Source: Elioraea tepida
GTDB lineage: Bacteria > Pseudomonadota > Alphaproteobacteria > Acetobacterales > Acetobacteraceae
Assembly (NCBI RefSeq): GCF_019203965.1
Contig: NZ_CP076448.1
Coordinates: forward strand, 2,681,001 to 2,745,000
Direction of reading: 5' to 3'
Length of the DNA stretch: 64,000 nucleotides
Below, piece by piece: positions 53,574 to 63,991 of the stretch (positions are counted from its first letter, which is position 1; each line of letters begins with the position of its first letter). A program made the translations under genes and the position numbers. The notes below the pieces were generated by a model. That model worked only from the letters and a program-made list of their open reading frames with translations. It had not been told where the DNA came from and searched no databases.

Positions 53574-54515
53574 ATGATCGCCTACATTATCCGCCGGCTG
53601 CTCGCGACCATACCGGTCATGGTGCTCGTTGCCGTGATCGTGTTCCTGCTCGTGCATCTCGCGCCCGGCGACCCCGCTAGCGTGATCGCCGGCGACAATG
53701 CGACCTCGGACCAGATCGCCGCGATCCGCGCAGCCCTCGGGCTCGACCAGCCGCTGTGGCGTCAGTTCCTCATCTGGGTGGGGCACATTCTCGAGGGCGA
53801 TCTCGGCACCTCGCTGTTCTGGAACACGCCGGTCGCCGAGCTCATCCTCCAGCGCGCCGAGCCGACCATCTCTCTCGCCGCGACCACCCTTCTCCTCGCC
53901 GTTCTGATCGCGATCGCCCTCGGCGTGCTCGCGGCCTGGAAGGCCGGTTCGGGGCTCGATCGCACGGTCATGGCGGTGGCCGTCACCGGGTTCTCGGTGC
54001 CGGTCTTCGTGGTCGGTTATCTGCTCGTGTTCGTCTTCGCAATCGAGCTGCGCTGGCTCCCCGTCCAGGGCTACCGGCCGATCTCCGAAGGATTCTGGCC
54101 CTGGTTCGAGCGGCTGATCCTGCCGTCGGTCGCGCTTGGCCTCGCGTATGTCGCCCTGATCGCGCGCATCACCCGCACCGCGATGCTCGAGGTCCTCGCG
54201 GAGGACTACATCCGCACCGCCGAGGCGAAGGGTGTGGCGACCCGGCCGGTGCTGCTCAAGCACGCGCTCAAGAACGCCGCCGTGCCGATCGTGACCATCG
54301 TCGGCATCGGCGTCGCACTCCTCATCGGCGGTGTGGTGATCACCGAGACGGTGTTCAACATCCCCGGCATCGGCCGGCTCGTGGTCGATGCGATCGCGCG
54401 TCGCGACTATCCGATCATCCAGGGCGTGATCCTCGTGTTCTCGGGCATCTATGTGCTCGTGAACCTTGCCGTCGACATCTCCTACACCTTCTTCGATCCG
54501 CGGGTGCGCTACTGA
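53574..54515 (+). CDS. ABC transporter permease, DppB type, system 2
   Basis: A 313-residue permease opening with MIAYIIRRLLATIPVMVLVA, about six membrane helices, LGLDQPLWRQFLIWVGHILE after the first helix, and the coupling motif DYIRTAEAKGVATRPVLLKH. The ATG at 53574 gives the classical start; upstream sequence in frame is not homologous. The stop overlaps the next gene (TGATG). Confidence 0.93.
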   Translation: MIAYIIRRLLATIPVMVLVAVIVFLLVHLAPGDPASVIAGDNATSDQIAAIRAALGLDQPLWRQFLIWVGHILEGDLGTSLFWNTPVAELILQRAEPTISLAATTLLLAVLIAIALGVLAAWKAGSGLDRTVMAVAVTGFSVPVFVVGYLLVFVFAIELRWLPVQGYRPISEGFWPWFERLILPSVALGLAYVALIARITRTAMLEVLAEDYIRTAEAKGVATRPVLLKHALKNAAVPIVTIVGIGVALLIGGVVITETVFNIPGIGRLVVDAIARRDYPIIQGVILVFSGIYVLVNLAVDISYTFFDPRVRY

Positions 54516-55411
54516 TGGCGGGGGCGGTCGCCGAGGTCGCGGTAGCGCCGGCCGCTGGGGGCTTCGGGCGGTTCGCGCGACGCAACCCGACGATCGTGGT
54601 CGGATCGGCGCTTCTGGTCGTGATGGTGCTCGCCGCCCTCGCCGCACCCTGGATCGCCGGTGATCCGCTCTCCGTCGCGCCGGTGAACAGGCTGAGGCCG
54701 CCCAATCTCGCGCATCTCTTCACGCCCGGAGCGGTCGATCGGTTCGGCACGGACCACCTCGGTCGCGACATGTTCGCACGCACCATCTACGGCGCGCGGG
54801 TGTCGCTCGTCGTCGGCCTCGCGGTCGCGTTCTTCTCGACGTCGATCGGTCTCGTGATCGGCCTTGTCGCGGGCTATTTCCGCCTCGTCGATGCGGTCGT
54901 GATGCGTCTGATGGACGCGCTGATGTCGATCCCCGCCATCCTGCTCGCGATCGCGCTGGTCGCGCTCACCCGCGGCGGGGTGCCGGTGGTGATCTTCGCC
55001 ATCACCGTGCCCGAGATCCCGCGTGTCGTGCGGCTCGTCCGCGCTGTGGTGCTGACCGTGCGCGAGCGGCCCTTCATTGATGCCGCGATCTCCGTCGGCT
55101 CGCGCCCGAGCAAGGTGATCTTCCGCCACATCCTGCCGAACACGCTGCCGCCGCTGATCGTGCAGGCGACCTATATCTGCGCCTCCGCCATCCTCACCGA
55201 GGCCGGGCTCTCCTTCCTCGGCGCGGGCGTGCCGCCCGAGATCCCGACCTGGGGCAATATGATCGCGCAGTCGCGCCTGTTTCTCTCGCGCGCGCCATGG
55301 ACGGTGTTCTTCCCCGGAGCCTGTCTCGCCATCGTGGTGCTTGCGATCAATCTCGTCGGGGACGGCCTGCGTGACCGGCTCGACCCGCGGCTCGCGCGCC
55401 GGATGCGCTGA
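54515..55411 (+). CDS. ABC transporter permease, DppC type, system 2
   Basis: A 298-residue permease with [20 protein letters not shown], the coupling region [20 protein letters not shown] and [20 protein letters not shown]. The start at 54515 overlaps the previous stop, and its own stop overlaps the ATG of the ATPase gene at 55411, so translation of the transporter is coupled throughout. Confidence 0.93.
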   Translation: MAGAVAEVAVAPAAGGFGRFARRNPTIVVGSALLVVMVLAALAAPWIAGDPLSVAPVNRLRPPNLAHLFTPGAVDRFGTDHLGRDMFARTIYGARVSLVVGLAVAFFSTSIGLVIGLVAGYFRLVDAVVMRLMDALMSIPAILLAIALVALTRGGVPVVIFAITVPEIPRVVRLVRAVVLTVRERPFIDAAISVGSRPSKVIFRHILPNTLPPLIVQATYICASAILTEAGLSFLGAGVPPEIPTWGNMIAQSRLFLSRAPWTVFFPGACLAIVVLAINLVGDGLRDRLDPRLARRMR

Positions 55412-56400
55412 TGCAGACCACCGCACCGCTGCTTTCGGTCGAGGACCTACGGACGCATTTCTTCACGGTCGATGGTGTGACGCGCGCGGTCGACGGCGTG
55501 TCCTTCACCGTCAACCCGGGCGAGACGCTCGGCATCGTCGGCGAGTCGGGCTGCGGCAAGAGCGTGACCGCTCTCTCCATCCTTCGCCTGCTGCCGCCGC
55601 GCATCGGCCGCATCGTCGGCGGGCGGGTGGTGTTCGAGGGAACCAACCTGCTCGATCTCGACATCGAGGCGATGCGCGCGATCCGCGGCAACCGGATCGC
55701 GATGATTTTCCAGGAGCCGATGACGAGCCTGAACCCGGTGTTCACGATCGGGGAGCAGATCGCCGAGGCGGTGCGAATCCACCAGGGCGCGTCGCCCGCC
55801 GCAGCGCTCGCCCGCGCCGAGGAGATGCTCACCCTCGTGCGCATCCCCGATGCGAAGCGCCGGCTCGGCGACTATCCGCACCAGTTCTCGGGCGGCATGC
55901 GCCAGCGGGTGATGATCGCGATGGCGCTCTCCTGCAACCCGAAGCTTCTGATCGCCGATGAGCCGACGACGGCGCTCGACGTCACCGTCCAGGCGCAGAT
56001 CCTCAAACTCATGCTCGAACTGAAGGAGCGCACCGGTGCGGCGGTGATGCTGATCACCCACGCGCTGCCGGTCGTTGCCGAGACGTGCCAGCGCGTGATC
56101 GTGATGTATGCGGGGCGGATCGTCGAGACGGCGTCGGTGCTCGACCTGTTCGACCGGCCGCTGCACCCGTACACGCGCGGGCTGATGGCCTCGATCCCCC
56201 GGCTCGGGCTCGCCGCACGCCAGCGTCGTCTTGCCGAGATCCCGGGCATCGTACCCGACTTGCGCAAGCCTCTGGTCGGCTGCGCCTTCGCCCCGCGCTG
56301 CCCGATCGCGGATGACCGCTGCCGCGCCGAGGCGCCGCCGCTCGCCGACCATGGCGATGGCCATCTCGCCGCCTGCTGGAAGCCGGAAGTGCTAGCATGA
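55411..56400 (+). CDS. ABC transporter ATPase, DppD type, system 2
   Basis: A 329-residue ATPase: Walker [14 protein letters not shown]-loop [15 protein letters not shown], signature [15 protein letters not shown], Walker [15 protein letters not shown], switch His LITHALPVV. The C-terminal domain has the motif [15 protein letters not shown]. Overlaps both neighbours by 1 and 4 bp. Confidence 0.94.
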   Translation: MQTTAPLLSVEDLRTHFFTVDGVTRAVDGVSFTVNPGETLGIVGESGCGKSVTALSILRLLPPRIGRIVGGRVVFEGTNLLDLDIEAMRAIRGNRIAMIFQEPMTSLNPVFTIGEQIAEAVRIHQGASPAAALARAEEMLTLVRIPDAKRRLGDYPHQFSGGMRQRVMIAMALSCNPKLLIADEPTTALDVTVQAQILKLMLELKERTGAAVMLITHALPVVAETCQRVIVMYAGRIVETASVLDLFDRPLHPYTRGLMASIPRLGLAARQRRLAEIPGIVPDLRKPLVGCAFAPRCPIADDRCRAEAPPLADHGDGHLAACWKPEVLA

Positions 56401-57371
56401 CCGCCCCCGTGCTCGAGGTCGAGGGTCTGACGAAGCATTTCTCGGTCGAGCGCGGCATCCTGCGCCGGCCGGTCGCCTGGGTGCGGGCGGTCGACGGGGT
56501 CGATTTCGCGATCGCACCGGGAGAGACGCTCTGCCTCGTCGGCGAATCGGGCTGCGGAAAGTCGACCGTCGCGCGGCTCGTGCTCCGCCTTACCGAGCCG
56601 ACCGCGGGTGCGATCCGCCTCGGCGGCACCGACATCACCGCCCTGTCCGAGGCGGAGATGGCGCCCTGGCGGCGGCGCATCCAGATGGTGTTCCAGGACC
56701 CCTATGCATCGCTGAACCCTCGGCTCCGGGTTGGGCAGATCGTCGGCGAGCCGCTCGAGAATTTCGAGCCGCTCTCGGCCTCGGAACGGGCGGAGCGCGT
56801 GGGCGAGATCCTCGCCAAGGTCGGGCTCAGGCCGGAGGCAGCGAACCGCTTCCCGTTCGAGTTTTCGGGCGGGCAGCGGCAGAGGATCGGCATCGCTCGA
56901 GCGCTTGCGCTTCGGCCCGACCTGATCGTCGCCGACGAGCCGGTCTCGGCCCTTGATGTCTCGGTTCAGGCACAGGTGCTGAACCTCCTGATGGACCTGC
57001 AGGAGGAGTTCGGGCTCGCCTTCCTTTTCGTGAGCCACGACCTTGCGGTGGTGGAACATATCGGTCACCGGATCGCGGTGATGTATCTCGGCCGGATCGT
57101 CGAGATCGGCCCCAAGGACGAGGTCTTGGGCGACCCGAAGCACCCCTACACCCAGGCGCTGATCGCCGCCGCCCCCGTGCCTGACCCGCGCGCGAAGCGC
57201 GACCGCCTCGTGCTCGAGGGCGACGTGCCGAGCCCGCTGAACCCGCCGCCCGGATGCCGGTTCCACACACGCTGTCCCTTCGTCATGCCGCGCTGCCGCG
57301 AGGAGGAGCCGCGGCTGCGCGAGGTGGGGCAGGACCATCGCGCAGCCTGTCACCTTCTGGAGGGTGGATGA
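56397..57371 (+). CDS. ABC transporter ATPase, DppF type, system 2
   Basis: A 324-residue ATPase: Walker [15 protein letters not shown]-loop [15 protein letters not shown], signature [15 protein letters not shown], Walker [15 protein letters not shown], switch His [11 protein letters not shown], and [17 protein letters not shown] near the end. The stop overlaps the start of the SelA-like gene (ATGA). Confidence 0.94.
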   Translation: MTAPVLEVEGLTKHFSVERGILRRPVAWVRAVDGVDFAIAPGETLCLVGESGCGKSTVARLVLRLTEPTAGAIRLGGTDITALSEAEMAPWRRRIQMVFQDPYASLNPRLRVGQIVGEPLENFEPLSASERAERVGEILAKVGLRPEAANRFPFEFSGGQRQRIGIARALALRPDLIVADEPVSALDVSVQAQVLNLLMDLQEEFGLAFLFVSHDLAVVEHIGHRIAVMYLGRIVEIGPKDEVLGDPKHPYTQALIAAAPVPDPRAKRDRLVLEGDVPSPLNPPPGCRFHTRCPFVMPRCREEEPRLREVGQDHRAACHLLEGG

Positions 57372-58552
57372 GCGTCCTCGACCGGCTGGGTGTGGTCCGC
57401 CGCATCAACGCCGCTGGGACGCTCACACGCCTCGGCGGCAGGCCGATGGCGCCGGAAGTTGCGGCGGCGATGGCCGAGGTCGCAACCGTCTCGCTCGACA
57501 TCGCGGACCTGCAGCAGGTGGCCGGCGATCGAATCGCCGCGCTGCTCGGGGCCGAGGCGGCGATGGTGACGACAGGCGCCTCCGCGGCGCTGACGCTCGC
57601 GGCCGCCGCCTGTCTCACCGGAAGCGATCTTGCGCGGATGGCCGCCCTTCCCTTCACCGACGCCTTCCCGAACGAGATTCTGCTGCCACGCACGCATCGG
57701 ACGATGTATTCGCGCGCGCTGAGCCTCGCCGGCGCGCGGCTGATCGATCTCGGGCACAACGATCGCGGAACGGGAGCGGGAGTGCGCGGCCTCGAGGCCT
57801 GGGAGATCGATGCCGCGATCACGCCCCGCACGGCGGCTTTCGCCTTCACCGCGACGCCGGAGACGATCGCCGACCTTCCCGCCATCGCCGCGCACTGCCG
57901 CGCGCGCGGCATTCCCCTCATCGTCGATGCGGCCGCGCAGCTCCCGCCACGGGAGAACCTGCGGCGGCTGATCGCGCTCGGGGCCGATCTCGTCTGTTTC
58001 TCGGGCGGCAAGGCGATCGGCGGGCCGCAGGCCTCGGGCATCCTCGCGGGCCGAGCCGATCTCGTCGGCTCGGCGCTGGCCCAGCAGCTCGACATGGACA
58101 TACGCGTCGAGGCCTGGTCGCCGCCGCCATTGCTTGCGCAGATCCTTCATGGCAGGGCGCCGCCGCACGGCATCGGCCGCGGCTTCAAGGCGGGCAAGGA
58201 GGAGATCATCGGGCTTCTCGTCGCGCTCGAGCGCTTCGTGGCCGCCGACGAGGCGGCGGAGCGGGCCTCGCTCGAGCGCCGCCTCCGTGCCATCGCGGCA
58301 GCGCTCGGCGGTCTTGTCGGCGTCGATGCCGAGCTCCTGCACGGCGGGCGTGCCCCGCAGCTTGCGATCACGCTCGAGCCGCTCGAGCGCGCCAGAGCAG
58401 CGGTCACGCGGCTGCTCGCGCACTCGCCGCCCGTGCATGTCGGCGAACGCCGCGTCGCCCAGGGCGTGCTGCTGATCGACCCGCAGGCGCTCGCGCCGGA
58501 GGACGACGCCGAGCTGGCCGCCGCCCTCCGCGCCGCGCTCGCGTTGGGCTGA
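57368..58552 (+). CDS. SelA-like PLP-dependent enzyme
   Basis: A 394-residue PLP enzyme of the SelA / D-glucosaminate-6-phosphate ammonia-lyase group. [20 protein letters not shown] is the family N-terminus; the cofactor Lys lies in [20 protein letters not shown], and VDAAAQLPP holds the PLP-ring Asp. It lacks the N-terminal tRNA-binding domain of true SelA, and no selenocysteine gene is nearby, so it is more likely an aminotransferase-fold lyase or racemase acting on an amino acid or amino sugar. Its ATGA overlap with transporter 2 suggests that it works on the imported compound. Confidence 0.85.
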   Translation: MSVLDRLGVVRRINAAGTLTRLGGRPMAPEVAAAMAEVATVSLDIADLQQVAGDRIAALLGAEAAMVTTGASAALTLAAAACLTGSDLARMAALPFTDAFPNEILLPRTHRTMYSRALSLAGARLIDLGHNDRGTGAGVRGLEAWEIDAAITPRTAAFAFTATPETIADLPAIAAHCRARGIPLIVDAAAQLPPRENLRRLIALGADLVCFSGGKAIGGPQASGILAGRADLVGSALAQQLDMDIRVEAWSPPPLLAQILHGRAPPHGIGRGFKAGKEEIIGLLVALERFVAADEAAERASLERRLRAIAAALGGLVGVDAELLHGGRAPQLAITLEPLERARAAVTRLLAHSPPVHVGERRVAQGVLLIDPQALAPEDDAELAAALRAALALG

Positions 58553-58718
58553 GGAGTCAGCCCGGGCGCGATCGCGCGGGGGCGAGCATCCTTGTTGCGT
58601 CTGCCCCCGGCACTTGGGCGCCATGGGGCCGAGGCACTCGCTCGCGCTTCGCTCGATCGATCGTCCGCGGCGAAGCAGCCTTCCTGCCGGCGTGGGCCGA
58701 GCGTCCCTGCGGCTCAGC

Positions 58719-60080
58719 CTAAGATCCGACGAGAAGCCGCAGCAGATCGGCGCTGTTGCCGTTCCCCCTGAGGACCCGCGCGCCCACCTCACGGGACCGG
58801 ACATCGCCGAGGGCCGGGAGCGTGCAGGCGGCGAACTTCGCCAGCAGATCGCGCTCCTCCATCGGCCGCGCCGGCATTCCCGTCGCGACCGGATTGTACC
58901 GCGCCAGACACGTCCCGTCGCGCAGCATGATGCGCAGGGTGGCGCTTTCCGAGGCGGCATCAGGGTCGAACGCATCGGGCTCGGGGCGAAGCGTGATTCG
59001 CGCCATCAGGTCCTGCGCCTCGGGCGCACGCCACGCCTCGGCTTCGAGATGATGCACCGAGAGATCGCCAAACAGGGCGATGCAGGTGAGTGCCGCCTGA
59101 AGCGAGAACTGCGCCTGCGAAACGCTCTGCGGCTTGTCGAACACGAGGCTTTCGACGACGAGGCGCGGCGCTCCGCAGTCGATCGAGATTATATCTGTGG
59201 CTGCAAGAGCGTGAGCGCGCATCAGGTCACGCAGCGCCTCGCCTGCGGCCTGGACCGCCGAACACGCAGGGAAGAGCTTGCGGGCAACGCCGGGCGAGAG
59301 CAGCCGCCACTCCGTTGCGCAAAGCGAACGGCCGATCCTCGGAGGGGCGATGTCGAGGAGAACGCACCCGCGCACGGCGGCGAAGCCGCGGGGATGCTCG
59401 ATGACGTCGAGCCGGCCGTCGAGCCTGGCAGCGGCGAGGCCCGCGGCTTCTACGCCCAGGCGGGCGGCATGGCCGCAGCCGAGCGGCTTGGCGGCCGTGC
59501 CGAGCACGGCCCGATAGCCGGCTGCGAGCAACGCTGCATGGGCGATTGCGACAGCGCATCCGGCCGGATCAAGCCGCAACGCGCGTGCCGCGCCGGCGGC
59601 GGCACCGACGGCGCCGAAGAGCCCGGTCGTCCACCACCCGTCGACGTAGGTGACGTTGGTCATCGCCTCGCCAAGCGCGTAGGCGGTCTCGACACCGGCG
59701 ACGAACGCGCAGCGCGCCTCGGCATCGCTGCGGCCAAGCCGAGACGACACGGCGAGCACCGCAGGCAAGACGACCGCGCTCCCATGCATGATCCCCGCAT
59801 ACGAGGTGTCGTCATAGTCCCATACATGCGCTGCCGTGCCGGCGAGGAACGCCGAACGCGCCGGCGCAGCACCGGCCCCTTCTTGCCCGCCTCCATCGCC
59901 GCTGCACAGAAAGGAGTTGGCGAAGCTCCGGGCCGCGACGGGGGTTGGATGGCTGAGGCCGGCGACCGCGACGCCGATCGTGTCGAGAAGGCACCGACGT
60001 GCCTCGGCATCGATCTCCGGCGGGAGGTCTGTTGGCGTCAGTGACGCGGCGAAGGCGCCGAAGCGGCGGGCGAAGCTCAT
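58719..60080 (-). CDS. MmgE/PrpD family protein
   Basis: A 453-residue MmgE/PrpD protein, a family that includes 2-methylcitrate dehydratase, cis-aconitate decarboxylase and iminodisuccinate epimerase. Seen: DTIGVAVAGLSHPTP near the N-terminus, AHVWDYDDTSYAGIMHGSAV with the family HxxDYDD-like block, KPLGCGHAARLGVEAAGLAA (Lys-Pro core), RKLFPACSAVQAAGEAL with the conserved Cys, and VSQAQFSLQAALTCIALFGD. The start overlaps the frame in which the dehydrogenase gene upstream should end (ATGA, 60077-60080). It is the last gene of the LysR-controlled operon. Substrate unknown. Confidence 0.9.
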   Translation of the reverse strand: MSFARRFGAFAASLTPTDLPPEIDAEARRCLLDTIGVAVAGLSHPTPVAARSFANSFLCSGDGGGQEGAGAAPARSAFLAGTAAHVWDYDDTSYAGIMHGSAVVLPAVLAVSSRLGRSDAEARCAFVAGVETAYALGEAMTNVTYVDGWWTTGLFGAVGAAAGAARALRLDPAGCAVAIAHAALLAAGYRAVLGTAAKPLGCGHAARLGVEAAGLAAARLDGRLDVIEHPRGFAAVRGCVLLDIAPPRIGRSLCATEWRLLSPGVARKLFPACSAVQAAGEALRDLMRAHALAATDIISIDCGAPRLVVESLVFDKPQSVSQAQFSLQAALTCIALFGDLSVHHLEAEAWRAPEAQDLMARITLRPEPDAFDPDAASESATLRIMLRDGTCLARYNPVATGMPARPMEERDLLAKFAACTLPALGDVRSREVGARVLRGNGNSADLLRLLVGS

Positions 60081-61089
60081 GCATCGGCACGCCGGCGCAG
60101 GTCGTCGAGCGTGGCGCGTGCGATCCGAACACCGCTCGAGCGCGCGGCCGACCGGGCGGCAGTCGGCGTGCCCCGGGCACCCGCACGCCCTGGTGCCGCA
60201 GCATCGCGCCGATCAGCGCCCCGACCCGGGATGCGAAGCCGCTGCCGAGACAGTCCGGATCGATCGCGATGAAGCTTTGGCCGGTACGCGGCGGCCCCCC
60301 CTCCATGGTTGCGAAGGACGATGCCTCGAAGCCGAACTGCGCTCCGATGAGGGCGGCGGCGAGGATCTCGACCATCAGCGCCTGTCCTGCCCCCTTGTGC
60401 CCCCCGGCCGGCATCAAGCGTCCACGCAGAGCGGCTGCCGCGTCGGTCGTCGGCCTGCCGTCGGCATCGAGAGCCCAGCCCTCGGGCAGATTCGCGCCCA
60501 TTTTCGCGCGCAGCATGATCTCGCCTCGCGCAACGACGCTGGAGGACTGGTCGATCACAATCGGATCCGCTCCGGCGACCGGGCAGGCAAAGGCGATCGG
60601 ATTGGTTCCGAACAGCGGCGTGATGCCGCCCCACGGAGCGACGGATGCGGGTGCGTTGACGAACCCCAGGGCGACCAGCCCCTCGCGGGCGAGACGCTCG
60701 ACGTGATCGCCGACGACGCCGCAGTTATACGAGTTCGTGATGCCGAGAAGTGCGATTCCGTTACGCCGCGCCGCCTCCGCGACCACCGGCAGGCCGAGGT
60801 CGATGGCGGGATGGGCGAAGCCGGTGGCCGCATCCACCACAGCGACGCCAGGCCGCGGCTGCGACAGGACGACGGGTCTTGCCCGCCCGTCCACGTTGCC
60901 GCAGGCGACGTGGTCGCAATAGGTCGGCAGGCGAAGAAGGCCATGGCTCTCGAGGCCTTGCGCCTCCGCGGCTGCCACCGATGCCGCGACAGGACGCGCG
61001 TTCGCCGGATCGGTTCCGGCGCGGCAGAGCGCGGCGAAGGCGAGACGCTCGATCTCGTCGAGAGCGATCGTTTCGGTATCGTCGGTCAT
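60077..61089 (-). pseudogene. Ldh2/malate-type dehydrogenase with a 1-nt deletion near its end
   Basis: An NAD(P)-dependent dehydrogenase of the Ldh2 (YlbC/malate/ureidoglycolate) family. The body is intact: EAQGLESHGLLRLPTYCDHV, GFAHPAIDLGLPVVAEAARR, ITNSYNCGVVGDHVERLA, PLFGTNPIAFACP, VARGEIMLRAKMG and MPAGGHKGAGQALMVEILAA. After RVPGARR (near 60165) homology leaves the frame; the expected end (RSSGVRIARATLDDLRRRAD) lies in another frame and stops at 60077, overlapping the MmgE start. As read, the protein runs on to 59812 (425 residues) with an unrelated tail. Adding one base would give 337 residues, the family length. Either a real mutation or a sequence error; only the last helix is affected. 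Confidence 0.8.
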
Positions 61090-61103
61090 GGCCGTCCTGC
61101 CGC

Positions 61104-62251
61104 TCAGGGAGCGTCGAAGCGGGTGAATGCACCCCGGCGCCGGTAGAGGTCCGCGTAGCGCTCAAAGGCGTCCTCATCGAGCGCGATGCCGAGCCCTGGC
61201 TTGTCCGACGGGCGCACCCCACCGTCGCGCACCAGCCAGACCGGACCGTCGACCAGGTCGTCCTCGCACCAGGTGATCAGCGACTGGGCAGACCGGTCCG
61301 CCTCCTCGCAGGCCATCCCGAAATGGCAGAGCGGGGCCCAGCCGATCCCCGTCTCGCCGTTCGAGCGAAGCCAGAACCGCCTGCCCATCGACGCAGCGAT
61401 CGCCGCCATCCGCATGCAGCCGCCGATCCCGCCATCGACATTGATGTCGCCGACGAGATTGTCGATCGCTGGGTAGTGGACGATCTTTTCCGGGTCGGTG
61501 CAGTGCGTCGAGACCGGAACACCGAAATCGCGCCGCAGCCGCTGCATCCCGTCGAGTGCTACAACCGGCTCCTCGACATCGGCGAGCATGTGTCCCGCCG
61601 CAGCGAGGAAGCGCCGCGCGTCGTCAATCCGCATGCCCAGATTGGCGTCAACCGCAAGCGAAACGCTCGGCCCGACGGCCTCGTGCACCGCCGCGACGGT
61701 CTCGATATCCGTCTCCACCGGATGGCGCCCGACCTTGAACTCGAAGATCGAGGCCCCGGTGGCGGCCACCTGCTGCTTCGCAATGCCGGCCATGATCGAC
61801 GGCACGTCCTCGAGCTCGTGGCCTTCCTCGAGCGCGACGGTATGGGCATAGGCAACGAACGGCGCACGCTCTCGAACCGGCCCGCCGAGCGGCGATAGAG
61901 CGGCTGGCCGGTCGCCTTGCCGAACAGGTCCCACAGAGCGATCTCGATGCCGGCGAACGCCACGGCGCCTGCCGGGTCGGCGAGATAGCCGAAATCCCGA
62001 TGCGCGCCGAGGCAGAGCCGGCGGGCCGTCTCGCGGTCGAGGGCGCTCGCGCCGACGAGCCGTGGCACGAAACGTTTCGCGATCAGTCCTGATTCGGTGT
62101 CGCCTGGCGCCTCGCCATAACCGACGAGGCCGTCGCGTGTGCGCACCCGGATGATCGTCCGCGTATGGCCATAGGAACGGCCGAAGGCCCAGGCGCAAGT
62201 GCGCGTCGCGGGGATGCTAACCGGAGTGGCCTCCAGCGAGTCGATGATCAT
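61104..62251 (-). pseudogene. enolase-superfamily (mandelate racemase/glucarate-dehydratase-like) enzyme with a 1-nt deletion
   Basis: An enolase-superfamily sugar-acid dehydratase or racemase split over two frames. The N-terminal capping domain (MIIDSLEATPVSIPATRTCA, DGLVGYGEAPGDTESGLIAK, GIEIALWDLFGKATGQPLYR) ends near 61890. The barrel lies in the next frame: FEFKVGRHPVETDIETVAAV, SLAVDANLGMRIDDA (metal Asp), LADVEEPVVALDGM (metal Glu), NVDGGIGGCMRM and RSNGETGIGWAPL. One added base near 61890 (YRR to YRLLGGPVRERAPF) restores a protein of about 382 residues. All barrel motifs are intact, so decay is recent or the shift is a sequence error. The start overlaps the LysR stop (ATGA). Confidence 0.8.
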
Positions 62252-63246
62252 GGTGTCCTCGGGTCGATCTCGATGGCCTTGCCGAGCCAGGGAATGAGGG
62301 ACCGGATCTCCGGCAGGAGCTTCGCCTCGACCGTGCGCCGCGCCCTCTCCGCGAGGGCGCGCGGCAGGTCTCCGACTTCGCCGCGATGGGCGAGCAGGGT
62401 GAGCCGTCGCGTGAGCCCCGGAGCGCTGAGCGGCATCGGCACGACGCGGTGATGCGCCACGTGCGCCTCATGCAGGCAGAGCGGGGTGGTCAGCGCCCAG
62501 CCGTGACCGTCGCCGACGGCAGCGAGCAGGGCGGAGCTCAGGTCGAACTCCATGTAGCGCGGCACGTCGAGGCCCAGGCGGCGGATATGGCGCTCGACCA
62601 TCAGGCCGGTTTGCGACCGGCTCGAGTAGCGCAGGAAGGGCAGGTCGCGCGCGAGCGTGGCGAGACCCGACTGTGCCGCCGCCTCCCGGCCGCGCGGGAC
62701 GGCGAGAATGAAGGGCTCGACGAGAATCGCGTGCCGCTCGATGCCGTCGACATCCTGCCGATCGTCGGCGGAGACGACGATGTCGATCTGGCGTCGGAGC
62801 AGCGCCTCACTGAGCCCTGCGGTCAGGTCCGCGAGCATCGTCGTATGCGCCGCCGCCTCGCTAAGCACCTTCGCAAGCGTCGGCCCGAGCGAGGCGGCGA
62901 CAGAGTGGACGAGCCCCACGCGCACGTGCGGCAGCTTCGTGCGCGCCGACTTGAGCACGGCAGGGATGGTCTGGAACGCCTCCTCGAGGATCCGCTCCGC
63001 GCGCCGGCGCAGGGCCGCCCCTGCAGGGGTGACGCCGAGCGGCCGCATCCTGCGGTCCACCAGCGTCACGCCGAGGTTCCTCTCGAGCAGGCCGATCGTG
63101 TGCGAGACCGCCGGCTGAGTCATCCTGAAGCGGCGTGCCGCCTCGGTCATCGAGCCTGTGGTGCAGACGGCCTCGTAGACCTGCAGGGTCTTCAGGTCGA
63201 AGGGGGGGTCGCGCGAGCCCGATTTCTTCCGGCGAGGCGGTGGCAT
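62248..63246 (-). CDS. LysR-type transcriptional regulator
   Basis: A 332-residue LysR regulator. The DNA-binding domain is in the first 80 residues: FDLKTLQVYEAVCTTGSMTE, AARRFRMTQPAVSHTIGLLE and LFxR-like LVDRRMRPLGVTPAG. The effector domain begins near LPHVRVGLVHSVAASLGPTL. It is the first gene of a minus-strand operon with the enolase-superfamily, dehydrogenase and MmgE/PrpD genes, sharing a 4-bp overlap with the second. It probably controls that operon in response to the substrate and, unusually for LysR proteins, is transcribed in the same direction as its targets. Confidence 0.93.
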   Translation of the reverse strand: MPPPRRKKSGSRDPPFDLKTLQVYEAVCTTGSMTEAARRFRMTQPAVSHTIGLLERNLGVTLVDRRMRPLGVTPAGAALRRRAERILEEAFQTIPAVLKSARTKLPHVRVGLVHSVAASLGPTLAKVLSEAAAHTTMLADLTAGLSEALLRRQIDIVVSADDRQDVDGIERHAILVEPFILAVPRGREAAAQSGLATLARDLPFLRYSSRSQTGLMVERHIRRLGLDVPRYMEFDLSSALLAAVGDGHGWALTTPLCLHEAHVAHHRVVPMPLSAPGLTRRLTLLAHRGEVGDLPRALAERARRTVEAKLLPEIRSLIPWLGKAIEIDPRTP

Positions 63247-63352
63247 GCGGCAAGCCTAGGGCGCCTCGGTCGGGAAGGGGAACCGCCGGACGGGGTGACG
63301 GCTCGCTGCGGCCCTGCGTCGTACCGTATCGGAAACGCCCTCGCAGCCGGGC

Positions 63353-63991
63353 TTACAGGGGCACATCGGCGTCAAGCCCGAACTCGCCGGCCGAGGCGGT
63401 GAGCCAGTGCCACAGGTCTCCCGCCGCTGCACGCGGCCCGAGGAGATCGTAGGTGCTGCCGTCATCCCGCCGGGCGAGGTGCGCCTGAAGGTGGGTCACC
63501 CACACCGGAACGCTGTCGCCGGGCCGGAACACCCGCGGATGGAGATCGATCGAGATCCCCTTGGCGAGGCAGGCCCTGACCTTCGGACCGTGCAGCCGCA
63601 GGAGGAAGCGCCCGTCCGACTGGTCGACGATCGTTGCGTTCTCGCCGCAGGCTTCGAGAAGCGGGGCTTCCGGATCTTCCCAGCCCTCCGCGAGCACGAG
63701 CCAGCGGTCTGGCCCGGTCCAGGCGACGTCGACTCGGTTTCCGCTGACGAGGCGGCGCGGCGCGACCAGCGACTCGGCACAGCCCGCGAGCGACGCAAGC
63801 GCCGCGCGGCACCGATCGGCCCGGCCGCTTCGTGCCGTGACCAGGGCGATGGACAGGGGCCAGACCAGCCTTGCGCTGACTCCGGCCTCCCCCGCGTCCG
63901 CGCCGTAGCGGCCGGAGCGGGCGAGCCCGTGCAGCGCATGAGTCGCAAGCGAGGCGCAGTCACCCACGGAGACGGGTTCCTTCCAGATCAA
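63353..63991 (-). CDS. soxG: sarcosine oxidase gamma subunit
   Basis: A 212-residue SoxG, the small subunit of the heterotetrameric sarcosine oxidase, which oxidatively demethylates sarcosine and passes the methyl group to tetrahydrofolate. Typical parts are RSGRYGADAGEAGVSARLVW, VAWTGPDRWLVLAE, VDQSDGRFLLRLHGPKVRAC, LAKGISIDLHPRVF and YDLLGPRAAAGDLWHWL. It seems to begin with TTG at 63991, overlapping the TGA of a gene entering from the right edge, presumably soxA. The other sox genes lie outside the window. Confidence 0.88.
   Translation of the reverse strand: MIWKEPVSVGDCASLATHALHGLARSGRYGADAGEAGVSARLVWPLSIALVTARSGRADRCRAALASLAGCAESLVAPRRLVSGNRVDVAWTGPDRWLVLAEGWEDPEAPLLEACGENATIVDQSDGRFLLRLHGPKVRACLAKGISIDLHPRVFRPGDSVPVWVTHLQAHLARRDDGSTYDLLGPRAAAGDLWHWLTASAGEFGLDADVPL

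Noticed and set aside
57368-58552. True selenocysteine synthase (SelA)
   Set aside because: The N-terminal tRNA-binding domain is missing and no selB, selD or tRNA-Sec is seen, so only SelA-like is supported.
59812-60076. C-terminal extension of the Ldh2-family protein into the MmgE/PrpD gene
   Set aside because: The extra residues are not homologous to the family, while the expected C-terminus exists in another frame ending at 60077. Treated as a frameshift.
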